From Trebonia kvetii (GTDB lineage: Bacteria; Actinomycetota; Actinomycetes; Streptosporangiales; Streptosporangiaceae), in contig NZ_RPFW01000006.1 in the NCBI RefSeq assembly GCF_007827045.1, forward strand, positions 372,001 through 436,000: DNA of 64,000 nt. The letters run 5' to 3'. Numbering within the stretch: the stretch's first letter is position 1; each line of letters starts with the position of its first letter. The translations under genes were made by a program, and so were the position numbers. Below the pieces are notes generated by a model. It made no database searches, had not been told where the DNA came from, and saw only the letters and a program-made list of their open reading frames with translations. Of this stretch, positions 1 to 9,769 are shown in pieces.

Positions 1-392
1 CTCTTTTGAGCGCGACAGTCAACTGCTGTTCACCTGGACAGGACTGGTTTCCTCGTCGGCTGGCTACCGCTCGACGTCGGCGGTTCGGCCTCGTTCTGGC
101 ATGCGGCTGGCACGACCAGCTTGAAAGAACTGTCGAGCCGCTACCCGCGCTCACCGGCGCGTTCGATATCCCAGGTCAGACCTATCGTCATTGTCGGTGC
201 GTGCCTCGCGTGCCTCGCGTGCCTCTCGGACTTCCGCGCTTCCGGCCCGTGGATGGCCCAGCGTCGCCAATGGTGGGCGTGATCTCTTCGTCTCGAAGCC
301 AGCGCGGCTCGCGTAGTGCCTGCCTCGCTGGAAGGCTACTGCGGCACAGTCCTGGCGTTGTCCTTGGCTGTTCGCTGCGAGGTCCGGCGGGG
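1..392. other. No gene seen; short 9-bp tandem repeat
   Basis: No reading frame here has a plausible start, ribosome site or recognisable protein. The only structure I see is three perfect head-to-tail copies of GCGTGCCTC at 199-225. The stretch may hold the end of a gene cut by the window edge, but nothing supports this. Confidence 0.4.
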
Positions 393-587
393 TTAGCTCT
401 TCCTGTTCCGCCGTCGGATTCGGTAGTGGCTGATGCTGCCAGCGATGGCAGCAACGGCCATTACTGCGTACAACCTCACCAGCCACCACTGACGGTAGCC
501 GTGTATGACGATCAGGGGACCCCAAATGAGGACAGCCACGCAGGCCGCGAAGTACGCACTCAAGAAGATGTTCTTGATGGTGCCCAC
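393..587 (-). CDS. Small two-helix membrane protein, unknown function
   Basis: A 64-residue protein starting at GTG (585-587), preceded by a good ribosome site (GAGGAG, about 6 nt upstream). It has two hydrophobic segments, roughly residues 7-29 (with IWGPLIVIHGY near the end) and 37-52 (LVRLYAVMAVAAIAG), and a basic tail RIRRRNRKS, so it should sit in the membrane with the tail inside. I recognise no family. It is transcribed like the nuoB gene just upstream and could be its downstream partner. Moderate confidence because the protein is small. Confidence 0.5.
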   Translation of the reverse strand: MGTIKNIFLSAYFAACVAVLIWGPLIVIHGYRQWWLVRLYAVMAVAAIAGSISHYRIRRRNRKS

Positions 588-707
588 GATGACTCCTCGG
601 GGAAGGTGGTGCTAATGAAGCGCGGCTTGTTCCCCATAGCGCATCGATCCCTTCTGGCCAATTGGCCATGACGTCGCTATGACATGTCACAAGGCAACGG
701 GTGGCGG

Positions 708-1262
708 CTATGCATTGCGGGGATGGTGCAGCGGCTGCCGCCGGAGCGCGGCGTGCTCAAGTTCGTTGATTTCCCGGTCCCGGCTGGCGCCGAGCTTCGT
801 GTGGCGGATCTGGTCGCGCAGCTTGAGGATGGCGTCCAGCAGCATCTCCGGCCGCGGCGGGCAGCCGGGCAGGTAGATGTCGACGGGCACGATGTGATCG
901 GCGCCCTGCACGATGGCATAGTTGTTGAACATGCCGCCGGAGGACGCGCACACGCCCATCGCGATCACCCACTTCGGGCTGGGCATCTGGTCGTAGACCT
1001 GCCGCATCACCGGCGCCATCTTCTGGCTGACCCGCCCGGCGACGATCATCAGGTCGGCCTGCCGCGGCGTGGCCCCCATCTTCTCCATGCCGAACCGGGC
1101 CAAGTCGTGCCGCGGGCCGGCCGTCTGCATCATCTCGATCGCGCAGCAGGCCAGGCCGAACGTGGCCGGCCACATCGACCGGGACCGCGCGTACCGGGCC
1201 CACTTCTCCACGCTGGTCAGCAAGAACCCGGCGGGCAGGTGGTCTTCCAGGCCCATTGGCAT
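708..1262 (-). CDS. nuoB: NADH-quinone oxidoreductase subunit B (orphan NuoB)
   Basis: NuoB carries the N2 [4Fe-4S] cluster that hands electrons from the peripheral arm of complex I to quinone. The 184-residue protein is of normal length and keeps all four cluster cysteines: the adjacent pair C39-C40 ([10 protein letters not shown]), C105 ([10 protein letters not shown]) and C134 (PGCPPRPE). ATG start at 1262 follows a GA/G-rich site. What is odd is the context. No nuoA, nuoC or nuoD lies beside it, so it is either a spare subunit for a complex encoded elsewhere or part of a reduced hydrogenase/complex-I-like unit. Two perfect TACAnnTGTA-core palindromes lie 26-67 bp upstream of the start and should control it. 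Confidence 0.93.
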   Translation of the reverse strand: MPMGLEDHLPAGFLLTSVEKWARYARSRSMWPATFGLACCAIEMMQTAGPRHDLARFGMEKMGATPRQADLMIVAGRVSQKMAPVMRQVYDQMPSPKWVIAMGVCASSGGMFNNYAIVQGADHIVPVDIYLPGCPPRPEMLLDAILKLRDQIRHTKLGASRDREINELEHAALRRQPLHHPRNA

Positions 1263-1287
1263 GGCCCCCTTCCGTTCTCGAGCTGTC

Positions 1288-1303
1288 CTCTACATTTGTA
1301 GAG
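1288..1303. promoter_or_regulatory. BlaI/MecI/CopY-type operator 1
   Basis: CTCTACATTTGTAGAG is a perfect 16-bp palindrome (7-bp arms, 2-bp spacer). Its core TACAnnTGTA is the known binding sequence of the BlaI/MecI/CopY winged-helix repressors. It lies just upstream of nuoB; no such repressor gene is in the window. Confidence 0.7.
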
Positions 1304-1313
1304 TACCATCCTC

Positions 1314-1329
1314 CTCTACAGGTGTAGAG
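1314..1329. promoter_or_regulatory. BlaI/MecI/CopY-type operator 2
   Basis: CTCTACAGGTGTAGAG is a second perfect copy of the palindrome with a different spacer, centred 26 bp from the first (about 2.5 helical turns). Identical arms with diverged spacers indicate selection for protein binding. It sits between nuoB (minus) and the decayed monooxygenase (plus), so it could have served both. Confidence 0.7.
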
Positions 1330-1405
1330 CGCACATCGCTGTCATTGCAGCGCAGGACGGACGCCGGGATTCGCCCGACGGTCGGTCTTTCGCGAGGAGG
1401 GATTC

Positions 1406-1778
1406 ATGGAACTTGTGCTCATCGCCGGTGCGAGCATCGGCGGACTCGCCTTCGGGGCCGGGCTTTCGCGGCGCGGCACCCCGCACTCGTGGCGGAGCAG
1501 GCCGTGCAGCTTGCCCCGGCGGCCACGAGGCTCACCGTTCAGCCCAATGCCGTGCTGGCGTCGCGGCGCCTCGATTTCAGCAAGCCACTCGTGGCCGCGG
1601 GCGTCCCGCTGCCCGCGGCTGCCCTGATCCGGCAGAGCGCCGCCCGGTCCCGGGTACTGTTCGCCGAGGTCGGCGTGCCTGCCCTGGCTGACCGCAGTGA
1701 GCCTGCGGCCACGGTACGGTGTGCGCGGCCGGGACAGCCGCTGCACTCCGGCTCGGCTGCCCGGCGAGCGCGGTGATG
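1406..1778 (+). pseudogene. FAD-dependent monooxygenase remnant
   Basis: The start at 1406 follows AGGAGG and encodes a flavin-binding N-terminus (LIAGASIGGLAFGAGLSRRG, the GxGxxG beta-alpha-beta fold). After about residue 28 the similarity moves to another frame, which reads VAEQAVQLAPAATRLTVQPN, matching the family's ERA..L.P.G..L..QPNAL motif, followed by VAAGVPLPAAAL. A frameshift near 1485-1492 therefore splits the gene. The product would stop near 1778, far short of the usual ~400 residues, so the catalytic part is lost. The intact ancestor would have been a PHBH-type flavin hydroxylase. Confidence 0.55.
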
Positions 1779-1850
1779 TGGTCTGGCCGGGGGCTCGTCG
1801 CCTGGGGGCGCCGTCTTGGTTCTACCGGCCTGAAGGCCCGCGGCGCTGGC

Positions 1851-2039
1851 GGAGGGCGACGTGCTGCTGGTTGAGGTCGCCACCCGGTTCGGCATGCAGG
1901 AAACCCGCCACCAGGTTGGCATCGCCATCGGCGACTAGCACCCCGACCTTGAGACCGCTGCGGTGGTCGCGTTCGCTCCCTACCAAGCACTCGGCGGCGA
2001 CACCGGCTACCTGGATCCCTACCTGCTCACGGCCAGCTG
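1851..2039 (+). pseudogene. Possible short coding remnant, unrecognised
   Basis: One frame here has actinobacterial codon use (LAEGDVLLVEVATRFGMQE, then after an in-frame TAG at about 1936, VVAFAPYQALGGDTGYLDPY) and ends in TGA at about 2039. I do not recognise the family. The in-frame stop and lack of a start suggest a decayed gene. The remaining bases to 2576 show no gene I can support. Confidence 0.2.
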
Positions 2040-2576
2040 ACTCGGGCTTGAAGGAACCGGTTCCCGCCCCATGGGTCACCTACCCCGGGCTCTACTCGTT
2101 CGACCTGTGATCAGGGCGGCGGCGCCACTCGGCTCCGGGCCACCAGCCTCGCCGGGAAAGCCGCACCAGGACCGTCATACCCGACCCCATGGTGCCCGGC
2201 ATCCCCGACACCGGTCCGAGCTGCGCCAGGCGGTCCGGCGTGCCGATGATGCCGCGGGTGCGGCGCGTACTCTTCCAGCCCTCCGAGGACTTATCTCCGG
2301 CGACGTGCATCCAGCCAACCGCGCCGGATCATGTCCTCGCCGAGTTTTGCATGTACCGGCGAACGAGTCGGCGCCAGGTGGGGACCGGCCCCCGGCGGAA
2401 CAGGCCGCGCTGTGAAAATGCCACGAGTTTGAGACTGAGCTTGGTGCAATCGTCGTGAGACAACCCGAGAACCCGCAGGTCAGACAAGATCAACATGTTA
2501 TCGGATTTGAGATCCTACACTTGCCCACCGCCGTTCAGGCCGCGCATGAATGCAACCTGTGCGGCGGGTGCCAAGG
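2040..2576. other. Intergenic stretch, no gene supported
   Basis: Reading frames on both strands here are arginine- and proline-rich shadows without ribosome sites. It lies between the decayed monooxygenase region and the 3' end of the frameshifted Vps62-like gene. I see no RNA gene or clear terminator. Confidence 0.35.
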
Positions 2577-4380
2577 TCAGCGCTTGACGAAGAGGTCGCG
2601 GATGTTGGCGAGCAACAGCATGGTGGCGGCCAGCATGAGCAGAGCGGCTGCGGCCGTCCGCCAGTGGCCCAGCGCTGCCCAGGCCACCAGCCACACCGTT
2701 GCGGCGACGACGGCAGCGGCGAGCAGTTCCGCGACGAACCGCCCCAGGTGACCTCTGGCGAACGCCTCCGCGCACAGCATGATCACCGCCAGGCCGCCGA
2801 CGACTGGCACGTACTCGCCGAGGTGACCGAGGATCACCACGGCGAACCCGGCGAGCAGGAATGATGCCGAAACGGCGGACCACTCCCCCAGCACCCGGCG
2901 GCGGGTGCGCACCGGGTCGACGTTCGGCAGTGCCCGGTGCCGCAGGTGCGCGTGCGGCTCCTCCTGCGGGAGGCCGTGGACGGATGAGCGCGTCAGCGCC
3001 TCGCGTTCCTCGGCGAGCGCCAGACGGCGGCGGCGCGCCTGCTCGACAGAGGTCTCCAGCGCGGCCAGCGCGGCCGGGTCCCTGGTGATCCCGTCCCTGC
3101 TCATTGTCCGGGAGCCGGCGCGGACCCGGCGCAGCTCATCGCCGCGGTCGCCGACTTCGGCCGCGGCCGCAGCGAGCTGGACGTCTAGCTCCGTAATCCG
3201 GTCCATGACTGCTTTCCGCTCCGCCCCCGGCGAGGGTGCTTCCTTATCCAGGCCTGCCCATCCCACCGGGTCGGACCAGCAGAGCCGCACTGACCCGTCG
3301 CGCTCGTAGCGCGGGCCGGCCGGCGCGCGCTCCCCGCCGAACGGGTCGCGAGTGTCTAGCCCCCACAAGCCCCGGTAGTCCCTCAGCCAGGGCGTCTGGT
3401 CGTTGACGACCACTGGGCGCCACTTCTTATCCTCGCCGGATCCCACGCAGGGACCGTCGCCCCGGCGGTAGTCGATGAACGGGATGCCGAGTGCGGTGCC
3501 GGCGTGCGTGCGTGTCCACGGCAGAAGCAGCCGACTCAGGTGGCGCAGCGAGGCGAGCAGCCGCCCAAGTTCGGGCGGCTCGACGGTGACCAGGTAATCC
3601 CCCGGCAGGCAGGCCCCCGAATGCGACCCAGCGCCGGCGAAGACGACCGGGTGGGTGTCCCGCCACTCCAGGTCGGGATCGTCAGATGGGCGGCAGAACA
3701 GGTCCGGCGGGTCCGGCAGGAAGACAGTGGACCTGCTCCCAGTCGGCCTCGTGGTCGTTGACGCCGCCGAAGGTCGACCGCCAGTCGTTCATCGCGTAAA
3801 AGAACCAGTACTGCAAGGCAACGAAACCCCGGTCCCGGGTGACCCGGCCATAGTACGGGCAGCTGTCCGGGTCGGCCTGAGCCCGGTATTTCTGCTCGGC
3901 TGCGGCCGCGGTGCCGCCGGGCACCCGTCCGCGCAGCAGGAGCGACAACCGCATCGCCGCGTCGATGAACCGGCTCAGCAGGCCGACCGCGGCGAACCGA
4001 CTGCCCCCAGCCGCCAGTTGCGCGCGCCCCGCATCACGCCGCCACGCGCGGAACTCGCTCCGGCCTAGCGGGCGCTCCACAAACCGAAGCGAGAGGTCCC
4101 GCCCTGTCGCCGCGCTGGTCTGAGCCAGGCGAGCCGGCGTCAGCTCTCCCGGCGTGCACAGCTGCTCCGCGCCGTCGCGCGGCCCGGCGCCCCCGGGGAC
4201 GGCCGACCGCCACAGACTGCAGTTGCCCAGATAGCCCTCAACCGACATCGGCAAGAAAAGCTCGCCGAGGGTAAAGCGCAGCACTGGCTCGTAATGCCGC
4301 AGCAACTGAAGATCGTCCTCTGCCCCCATCCCTGCGGCGGGAGCAGTCACGCCCGCGGGGGACAGCCCGTCACTTGCCAT
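2577..4380 (-). pseudogene. Vps62-like membrane protein gene, single-base frameshift
   Basis: Starts at ATG 4380 after GGGAG (9 nt). The first part (about 217 residues) carries the Vps62-like core: YYGRVTRDRGFVALQYWFFY, then FGGVNDHEADWEQV, then it stops at 3682. Dropping one base from the GG at 3729-3730 restores a continuous frame: QVTVFLPDPPDLF, HPVVFAGAGSHSGACLPGDY and on to the 289-residue downstream segment. That segment has a short coiled-coil-like region (residues ~80-150) and four hydrophobic helices near the C-terminus, ending LLLANIRDLFVKR. The joined protein would be about 600 residues. Since the repair needs one base in a GG doublet, a sequence error is possible; otherwise it is a recent pseudogene. 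Confidence 0.7.
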
Positions 4381-4945
4381 CACGCCGTACTCCCATCTTC
4401 GCTCAAGGTTAGACATCATCTGGCGGGTCACGCCAGAAGGTGACCCGGGCGGTGGTCTCTGGCATCCCAGGCACCCAGGGATCCCCGGGCCTGACGACGG
4501 TGACGGTAAGACAGCCGCGGCAGGCCCCTGCGCGCAGGCGCAATCCGCCGCAGCGCGCCGGTTCCGCACTGATCCGTCGTCCCCGCCAGGGCGGCCGGCA
4601 GCGGACGAGCCGGTCACCGACGCCTCGACTCTGCACCAATCGGGCTCACGGCTGCTCAGATGACGTCGCTGCCCACGGCGAGCACATGGCCCGCCGCTCG
4701 ACTCGGGACGCGGGGGTGGTGCCGGCCTACTCGGGCGACCCCGCCGACCTGGCGCCCGAGGAGCGCGCCTGGAGCGCAAGCTGCTCCACGATCCGAAGGC
4801 CCACCCGGGCAGCCTGCACACGATTACGTGCCCGCGCCAGCCCGCCTGAGGTCCCCCACGAGGCCAAGCATGCCCAGCGCTGGTTGCGGCTATGTAACAA
4901 CTGGGGAACGGGAGCCCAAATGGTGCAGGCCAGGCCCGTGCGGCG
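4381..4945. other. Intergenic stretch, no gene supported
   Basis: About 565 bases between two minus-strand genes. Long open frames exist but read as arginine/proline-rich shadows with no ribosome site or family match. A plus-strand frame near 4690-4770 (VVPAYSGDPADLAPEERAW) has protein-like composition for about 30 residues and may be a scrap of a lost gene; I cannot identify it. Confidence 0.3.
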
Positions 4946-5791
4946 CTACCGCTGGTGGAGCTTGCCCTCGATCCTGACCGCCTCCGCGACCCGGGCGGCG
5001 GCCTCGTCCGGCGTCGCCGCGTACCCGGCGAACGCGCGCTGCAGCCCGGCCGCCCGCCGGTAGGCGTCGCGGGCGTTGCTCCGGCCGGAGCCGGTGAACT
5101 TGTCGCCGAGGTCCTCGAAGACCGCGGCCTCCAGGCTGGTATGGGGCTCGTTGTCCGCCGCCGCCCCGGGGAACGGCCCGAACGTCGTCAGCAACTGCAC
5201 CGCGTCCAGGGAAAGCCCGGAGTGCAGCCAGTCCTGCACGTCCTTGACCGCCAGGGCCGGGTTACCGTCGAACCGCCAGCCATGCGCCTCGCAGGCCCGC
5301 TGTACCCGGGCGGGCGAGTACCCGTTCAGCGGGATGAAGCCGCCCCGGCCGAGGAAGATCAGCTTCGGCTTCCTGGCCCGGGCGTAGAACGTGAACTTCG
5401 GCAGCAGCCGCAGCGTGTCACCCTCGTGCCGGGGAAACGTGAACACCCGGGTCTGCGGCGTGCTCGCGGACGGCCTGCGCGGGGCTCGCCTGCTGGCCAG
5501 GGGCCGGCTGACGATCACGTCCCGGCCGATTTCCATGCGGCTCGTGCGCACCAGCCCGGCGATCAGCCCGGCCAGGCTGATCAGCGCGAAGACGCCAAAG
5601 AACACGGCCGCCGCGATCCGCCCGCCCGTGGTTTCCTGGCTGCCCTCCGAGACCGTCAGGACGAGGATGAAAAGCAGCGTGAGGCAGCCGAAAATCACAG
5701 CCGCCCCGGTGTTGCGGCCCCGAATGACCGTGGCGCCAGCCGACGGCTCCGCGCCGGCCCCAGGCGGCCGACCGTACCCTTGGTCTTGCAC
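4946..5791 (-). CDS. Membrane protein with two N-terminal helices, unknown function
   Basis: 281 residues. A short cytoplasmic lead is followed by two hydrophobic helices, about residues 29-47 (AAVIFGCLTLLFILVLTV) and 60-83 (IAAAVFFGVFALISLAGLIA). The rest is soluble and contains a PH-like or DUF-like stretch (KPKLIFLGRGGFIPLNGYSP) and a helical C-terminus rich in alanine and arginine. I do not recognise a named family. Codon use is typical, and the composition is consistent throughout, so it is a real gene. No obvious operon partner. Confidence 0.7.
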   Translation of the reverse strand: MQDQGYGRPPGAGAEPSAGATVIRGRNTGAAVIFGCLTLLFILVLTVSEGSQETTGGRIAAAVFFGVFALISLAGLIAGLVRTSRMEIGRDVIVSRPLASRRAPRRPSASTPQTRVFTFPRHEGDTLRLLPKFTFYARARKPKLIFLGRGGFIPLNGYSPARVQRACEAHGWRFDGNPALAVKDVQDWLHSGLSLDAVQLLTTFGPFPGAAADNEPHTSLEAAVFEDLGDKFTGSGRSNARDAYRRAAGLQRAFAGYAATPDEAAARVAEAVRIEGKLHQR

Positions 5792-6195
5792 AGCGCCAGC
5801 CTAGCCCGGCGCGGTGGCACTAGGAGCACTTCGGCCTGCTGCACACCACGCTGCCCGGTCCTGCCGCCTTGACCGGCGGGTCGTTCGGCCCGGAAGGCGG
5901 CCTGGTCGCCCCGCTGGCGCGTTCTTCCTGCTGCGACGGGCCGCCCGGGCGGGCAACCTGCGCCGGAGGGAAAGGCGCAGGGCGCAGGCTGGCCCAGGCC
6001 GATTACGGCCTGGATGCGGTTGCCGTCACCGACTCCGGCGAGGTGACGGTCCGCAAGAACAGCGGGAAGACTGCAGGCCAGCTCGGCAGGGTCCCTTCGC
6101 CCTGGCGATGAAGGTCTTAACTGGTCCCGGCTGGGCCGTCGAGCTCCACCGTGGCCGACGTGTCAAGGCTCGCGCATCTACGGTGCGCGTGTAGT
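5792..6195. other. Intergenic stretch with possible coding scraps
   Basis: About 400 bases between two minus-strand genes. Two plus-strand frames look partly protein-like, one near 5990-6085 (YGLDAVAVTDSGEVTVRKNS) and another near 6105-6190 (MKVLTGPGWAVEL). These could be one gene broken by frameshift. I cannot name it and do not call it. Confidence 0.3.
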
Positions 6196-6785
6196 TCATC
6201 GGGCGGGGGATGACGAAATCCTCTCGAGCGCGCACTGATAGGCGACGTCGAGAGCCACCGGCCCCGTCAGGACGTACACAGGGCGATCGAGGTAGCGCTG
6301 GCCGGGCACGTAGGGAAGCGTCCAGAACTGCTGGGTCTGCCCGGCGGTGCGCCGGTAGACATCGGTCAGGTGAACGCTCTCCCCTTCCGGGAAGAAGTAG
6401 CTGCACCAGTAGGCCATGCCGTAGGTCGAGCCACCGCGGTTCTCTCGCAGGTCCAGGATGAGCGCCCGCGTGTTCGCTCCACCCGCCGGATCCCCTGGTT
6501 CTCCGAGCGGGCGAGATCGGCGAAGAACTCCTCGTCCTCCTCCGCGCCGCCAACCTCCTGCAGTTCGTCACTCCACAACAGGCGCAGATGCTTGTCGTTG
6601 GTGACCTGCTGGAGGTCCTCGGTCACCAACTCGCACAGAGTTTCTGCCCGCAACGCTTCGTACAATCCTGCGGCCAGCCGATCCCGGACGAAGTCCGCTG
6701 TCTGGATCGCCTTGTCCTCGTCTATGTACTCAGTCAAGATGCGGGCGAGCGCTGCGTCGATGATCTCAGAGTTGGTCATGCCCAT
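6196..6785 (-). pseudogene. S41 family peptidase, deleted and truncated
   Basis: The intact family (Tsp/IRBP-like S41 serine peptidases) has a helical N-domain followed by the protease core. The first frame (from 6785) gives the N-domain with TEDLQQVTNDKHLRLLW and ends in RSENQGIRRVE; the second frame resumes at ALILDLRENRGGSTYGMAYW, then QQFWTLPYVPGQRYLDRPVY. The family normally has about 25-30 residues between these, so an internal deletion with frame change lies near 6470-6490. The frame then breaks off after VYVLTGP, before the catalytic Ser/Lys region, so the enzyme is dead. Confidence 0.75.
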
Positions 6786-6988
6786 AGCGCGTCACGCTAC
6801 TTGTGTTCTCCTCGATGAGATGCCCAGCCCTCCTCCTAGGCCTGGTCGCCGACCGGCACCGACCGACGATCCACGGCGGCGCGGGCCGTGACCGGATCTA
6901 CAGATCCTCGTCGCCGAACTCGACGCCGGACTTAATGCCATATCCGCGCAGGTGGCGGATGCCGTGTGCCGGCACCCGACACGCCGGG

Positions 6989-8437
6989 TTAAACCTCCGC
7001 GGCTGCTGGCTGGGGCTTCTGGGCTGTGCGGGCAACCGCCTTGGCCAGCTCGTTACGCCGAACCAGGAGGTATGTCACGGGGACACCGCACAGGCCGATC
7101 AAGCCGCAGGCCCAAAACGCCCAGTGGAAGCCGCTGGTCAGCGCGGCGGCTGGCGCGGCGCCTTGGCGCAGCAGGGTGCTGGCCTGGGTGGCGGCGAGCG
7201 TGGACGCGATCGCGACGCCGATCGCCCCGCCGAGCTGCTGTGAGGTGTTGAGGAGCCCGGAGGCCAGGCCGGCCTCATGCTCGGCGACCCCGGCCAGGGC
7301 GGCGATGGAGACTGGGATGAAGGCGAATGCGGTGCCGATCCCGACGATGACGAACGGGCCGGCCAGGTTGGCCCAGAAGTGCCCGTGCACGGGCACCTGG
7401 GTGGCCCACAGCACGCCGCCGCCGATCATGGCCATGCCGGCCGCCATCACGAGCTTCGCCCAGCCGCGGGTGACCAGCGCCTGCGACAGGCCCGCGAGGG
7501 CGACCGAGGTGAGCGACGTCGCCAGCCAGGCCAGGCCGGCCTTCAGCGCGGAGTAACCCAGCACCTGCTGCATGTACAGGGTGCCGATGAAGATGAACGC
7601 GAAGAAGCTGGCGCCCAGCAGCACGCTGACGGCGTTCGCGCCCGCCAGCGTCTTGTTCTGGAAGATCCGCAGCGGCATCAGCGGCGCCTCTACGCGCGTC
7701 TCGATGACCAGGAAGGCCGCGAGCAGGGCGGCGGACACCGCCAGCAGCGCGATCGTCCGGGCCGTGCCCCAGCCAACCTGCGGGGCGGTCGAGATCGCGT
7801 AGACCAGCAGTGACAGGCCGCCGGTGACGGCGACCGCGCCGAACGGGTCGTAGCGCCTGCGCGCTGTGGCGAGCCGGCTCTCCGGCACGACGCGCGGGGC
7901 GAGCAGCAGCGCGGCGGCGCCGATCGGGACGTTGAGGAAGAAGATGTACTGCCAGCCGGCGTAGCGGGTGAGCAGGCCCCCTGCAATCAGTCCGACGGTC
8001 GCGCCGCTGGCTCCGATGGCACCCCACACGCCCAGCGCCTTGTTCCGCTCGGCGCCCTCGGGGAACATGTTCATCACGATCGACAGCGCCGCCGGGAGCA
8101 CAATCGCGGCGCCGAGCCCCTGCAGGCAGCGCATCGCGATGAGGAACCCCTCCGCGGTCGCCAGCCCGCAGCCCAGCGACGCCGCGCTGAACACGGCTAG
8201 GCCGATCATCAGCATGCGGCGGCGCCCAAGCAGATCCGCGGCACGGCCGCCGAGCAGCAGGAAACCGCCGAAGGTGAGCGCGTAGCCGGTGACGACCCAC
8301 TGCAGGCTCGATTCCGGCATGTGCAGCTTGACGCCGATAGTTGGCAGCGCCACGTTGACGATCGCGAGGTCCGCGATCGTCATGAAGAACGAGACAGCCA
8401 GCACCGCGAACGCGCGCCAGCGATGAACCTGAGTCAT
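6989..8437 (-). CDS. DHA2-type (EmrB/QacA) MFS drug exporter
   Basis: About 482 residues from ATG 8437 with 14 predicted transmembrane helices. Family marks are visible: a first helix ending in DLAIVNVALPTIG (motif D1 of the DHA2 family), GRAADLLGRRRMLMIG (motif A between helices 2 and 3), and a proline/glycine-rich helix 5 (GASGATVGLIAGGLLT, motif C of antiporters). It should export drugs or metabolites in exchange for protons. Longer open sequence upstream of 8437 lacks conservation, so I take this start. It is divergent from the ECF sigma gene at 8627, as in the second copy of this arrangement near 40-42 kb. Confidence 0.9.
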   Translation of the reverse strand: MTQVHRWRAFAVLAVSFFMTIADLAIVNVALPTIGVKLHMPESSLQWVVTGYALTFGGFLLLGGRAADLLGRRRMLMIGLAVFSAASLGCGLATAEGFLIAMRCLQGLGAAIVLPAALSIVMNMFPEGAERNKALGVWGAIGASGATVGLIAGGLLTRYAGWQYIFFLNVPIGAAALLLAPRVVPESRLATARRRYDPFGAVAVTGGLSLLVYAISTAPQVGWGTARTIALLAVSAALLAAFLVIETRVEAPLMPLRIFQNKTLAGANAVSVLLGASFFAFIFIGTLYMQQVLGYSALKAGLAWLATSLTSVALAGLSQALVTRGWAKLVMAAGMAMIGGGVLWATQVPVHGHFWANLAGPFVIVGIGTAFAFIPVSIAALAGVAEHEAGLASGLLNTSQQLGGAIGVAIASTLAATQASTLLRQGAAPAAALTSGFHWAFWACGLIGLCGVPVTYLLVRRNELAKAVARTAQKPQPAAAEV

Positions 8438-8626
8438 GCCCTGCCCCCTGCTACTGAAGTCGATGATGCGGCCGTCAGCCGCGTACGCCACTACAGATCC
8501 GAGACGCACGGGAAACTGACCGCGGGACACGCGCGCGGATGGATGTGCTGCAGGCCGGTTAGTTTCGCGGCCGGGCCGGATCTCTACCAGTGACGGCTTG
8601 GCACGCGATGTTCGGAGGGAGGGGCC

Positions 8627-9622
8627 ATGGCAGTGAGCGAGGATTTCGCGCGTCTCACCGATCCCTTCCGGCCTGAGTTGCTTGCGCACTGCTACCGGAT
8701 GCTGGGCTCGGTCCACGATGCGGAGGACCAGGTGCAGGAGACCATGATCCGTGCCTGGCGGTCCTACGGCGACTTCGAGGGGCGGGCGTCGCTGCGGACC
8801 TGGCTGTACCGGATCGCGACCAACGCCTGCCTGCGCGCACTGGAGAACAGCGGCCGCAGGCCGTTGCCGTCCGGCCTTGGCGGCCCGAGCGAGTACCCGG
8901 AGGCTCCGCTTGCCGCGCCGCGGCCGGAGATCCCGTGGCTGCAGCCCATTCCCGACGCGCTGGTCAGCGCCGGGTTCGCCGATCCAGCCGAGATCGTCGC
9001 GTCACGTCAGCGCATGCGGATCGCCCTGATCGCCGCCTTGCAGTACCTACCTCCCCGGCAGCGCGCCGTGCTGATCCTGCGCGACGTGCTGCGCTGGCGG
9101 GCCACGGAGGTCGCCGATCTGCTCGGCACGACAACGGTCGCGGTGAACGGCACGCTGCAGCGGGCTCGGGCCCGGCTGGAGCAGGCGGCACCTGAGGAGG
9201 ACCTGATCCGCGAGCCCGCTAACCCGGCCGACGTTGCCCTGCTCGACAGGTTCGCGACGGCGTTCCAGGATGCCGACGTCGCTGCGGTCGTGGAGCTGCT
9301 GCGCGAGGACGCCGTCTTCGAGATGCCGCCCGAGGTGACCTGGTTCACCGGCCGGGAGCTGATCGGGCGCTTCCTGCGAGCCCGGGTCCTTACCCGACCG
9401 GGCCGCCTCCAGATGATCCCGGTGGCCGCCAACGGCCAGCCCGCCTTCGCCGTATACGAGCGCCACCACGACGGCGTCTATAGGGCACACGCGATATGCG
9501 TGGTCACCATCGCCGGGTCGCGTGTCGCACGGGCCACCTTCTTCAAGGACCCTGGCCTATTCGCGACGTTCGGCCTGCCGCAGACCCTCCCGGCTGCCGT
9601 GACCTCGTTGCCCGGCCGATGA
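8627..9622 (+). CDS. ECF sigma factor with C-terminal SnoaL-like domain (SigG/TIGR02960 type)
   Basis: 331 residues, ATG start after GGAGGGAGG. Sigma region 2 spans about residues 14-80 (HCYRMLGSVHDAEDQVQET, then WLYRIATNACLRALE); region 4 about 130-190 (YLPPRQRAVLILRDVLRW, then VAVNGTLQRARARLE). A SnoaL-like (NTF2 fold) domain follows, about 205-320, with VAANGQPAFAVYE. The linker holds WLQPIPDAL, typical of this group. In related sigma factors the SnoaL tail controls activity in place of an anti-sigma protein, possibly by binding a small ligand. Divergence from the MFS exporter suggests control of that transporter. Confidence 0.92.
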   Translation: MAVSEDFARLTDPFRPELLAHCYRMLGSVHDAEDQVQETMIRAWRSYGDFEGRASLRTWLYRIATNACLRALENSGRRPLPSGLGGPSEYPEAPLAAPRPEIPWLQPIPDALVSAGFADPAEIVASRQRMRIALIAALQYLPPRQRAVLILRDVLRWRATEVADLLGTTTVAVNGTLQRARARLEQAAPEEDLIREPANPADVALLDRFATAFQDADVAAVVELLREDAVFEMPPEVTWFTGRELIGRFLRARVLTRPGRLQMIPVAANGQPAFAVYERHHDGVYRAHAICVVTIAGSRVARATFFKDPGLFATFGLPQTLPAAVTSLPGR

Positions 9623-9769
9623 CCGCCCAGCGCGTGTCGCCGCCGGGTTGGCTGCGAGGCTCGCTGGGCTGTACCGCGCGGTGTGGCGGGGGGAGGATGG
9701 GAGGGTGGAATCGCTGGCCACTATCTGCCCGAGCGCTTTGGCCTTCTCGTCGGCCGGCCGAACTGGCCC

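Noticed and set aside
6-671. Long plus-strand reading frame at the window start
   Set aside because: Arginine- and proline-rich, no ribosome site, overlaps the small membrane protein gene antisense; a composition shadow.
1069-1776. Extended reading frame across the nuoB promoter
   Set aside because: Only the part after ~1490 resembles a protein (the monooxygenase remnant); the rest is antisense to nuoB.
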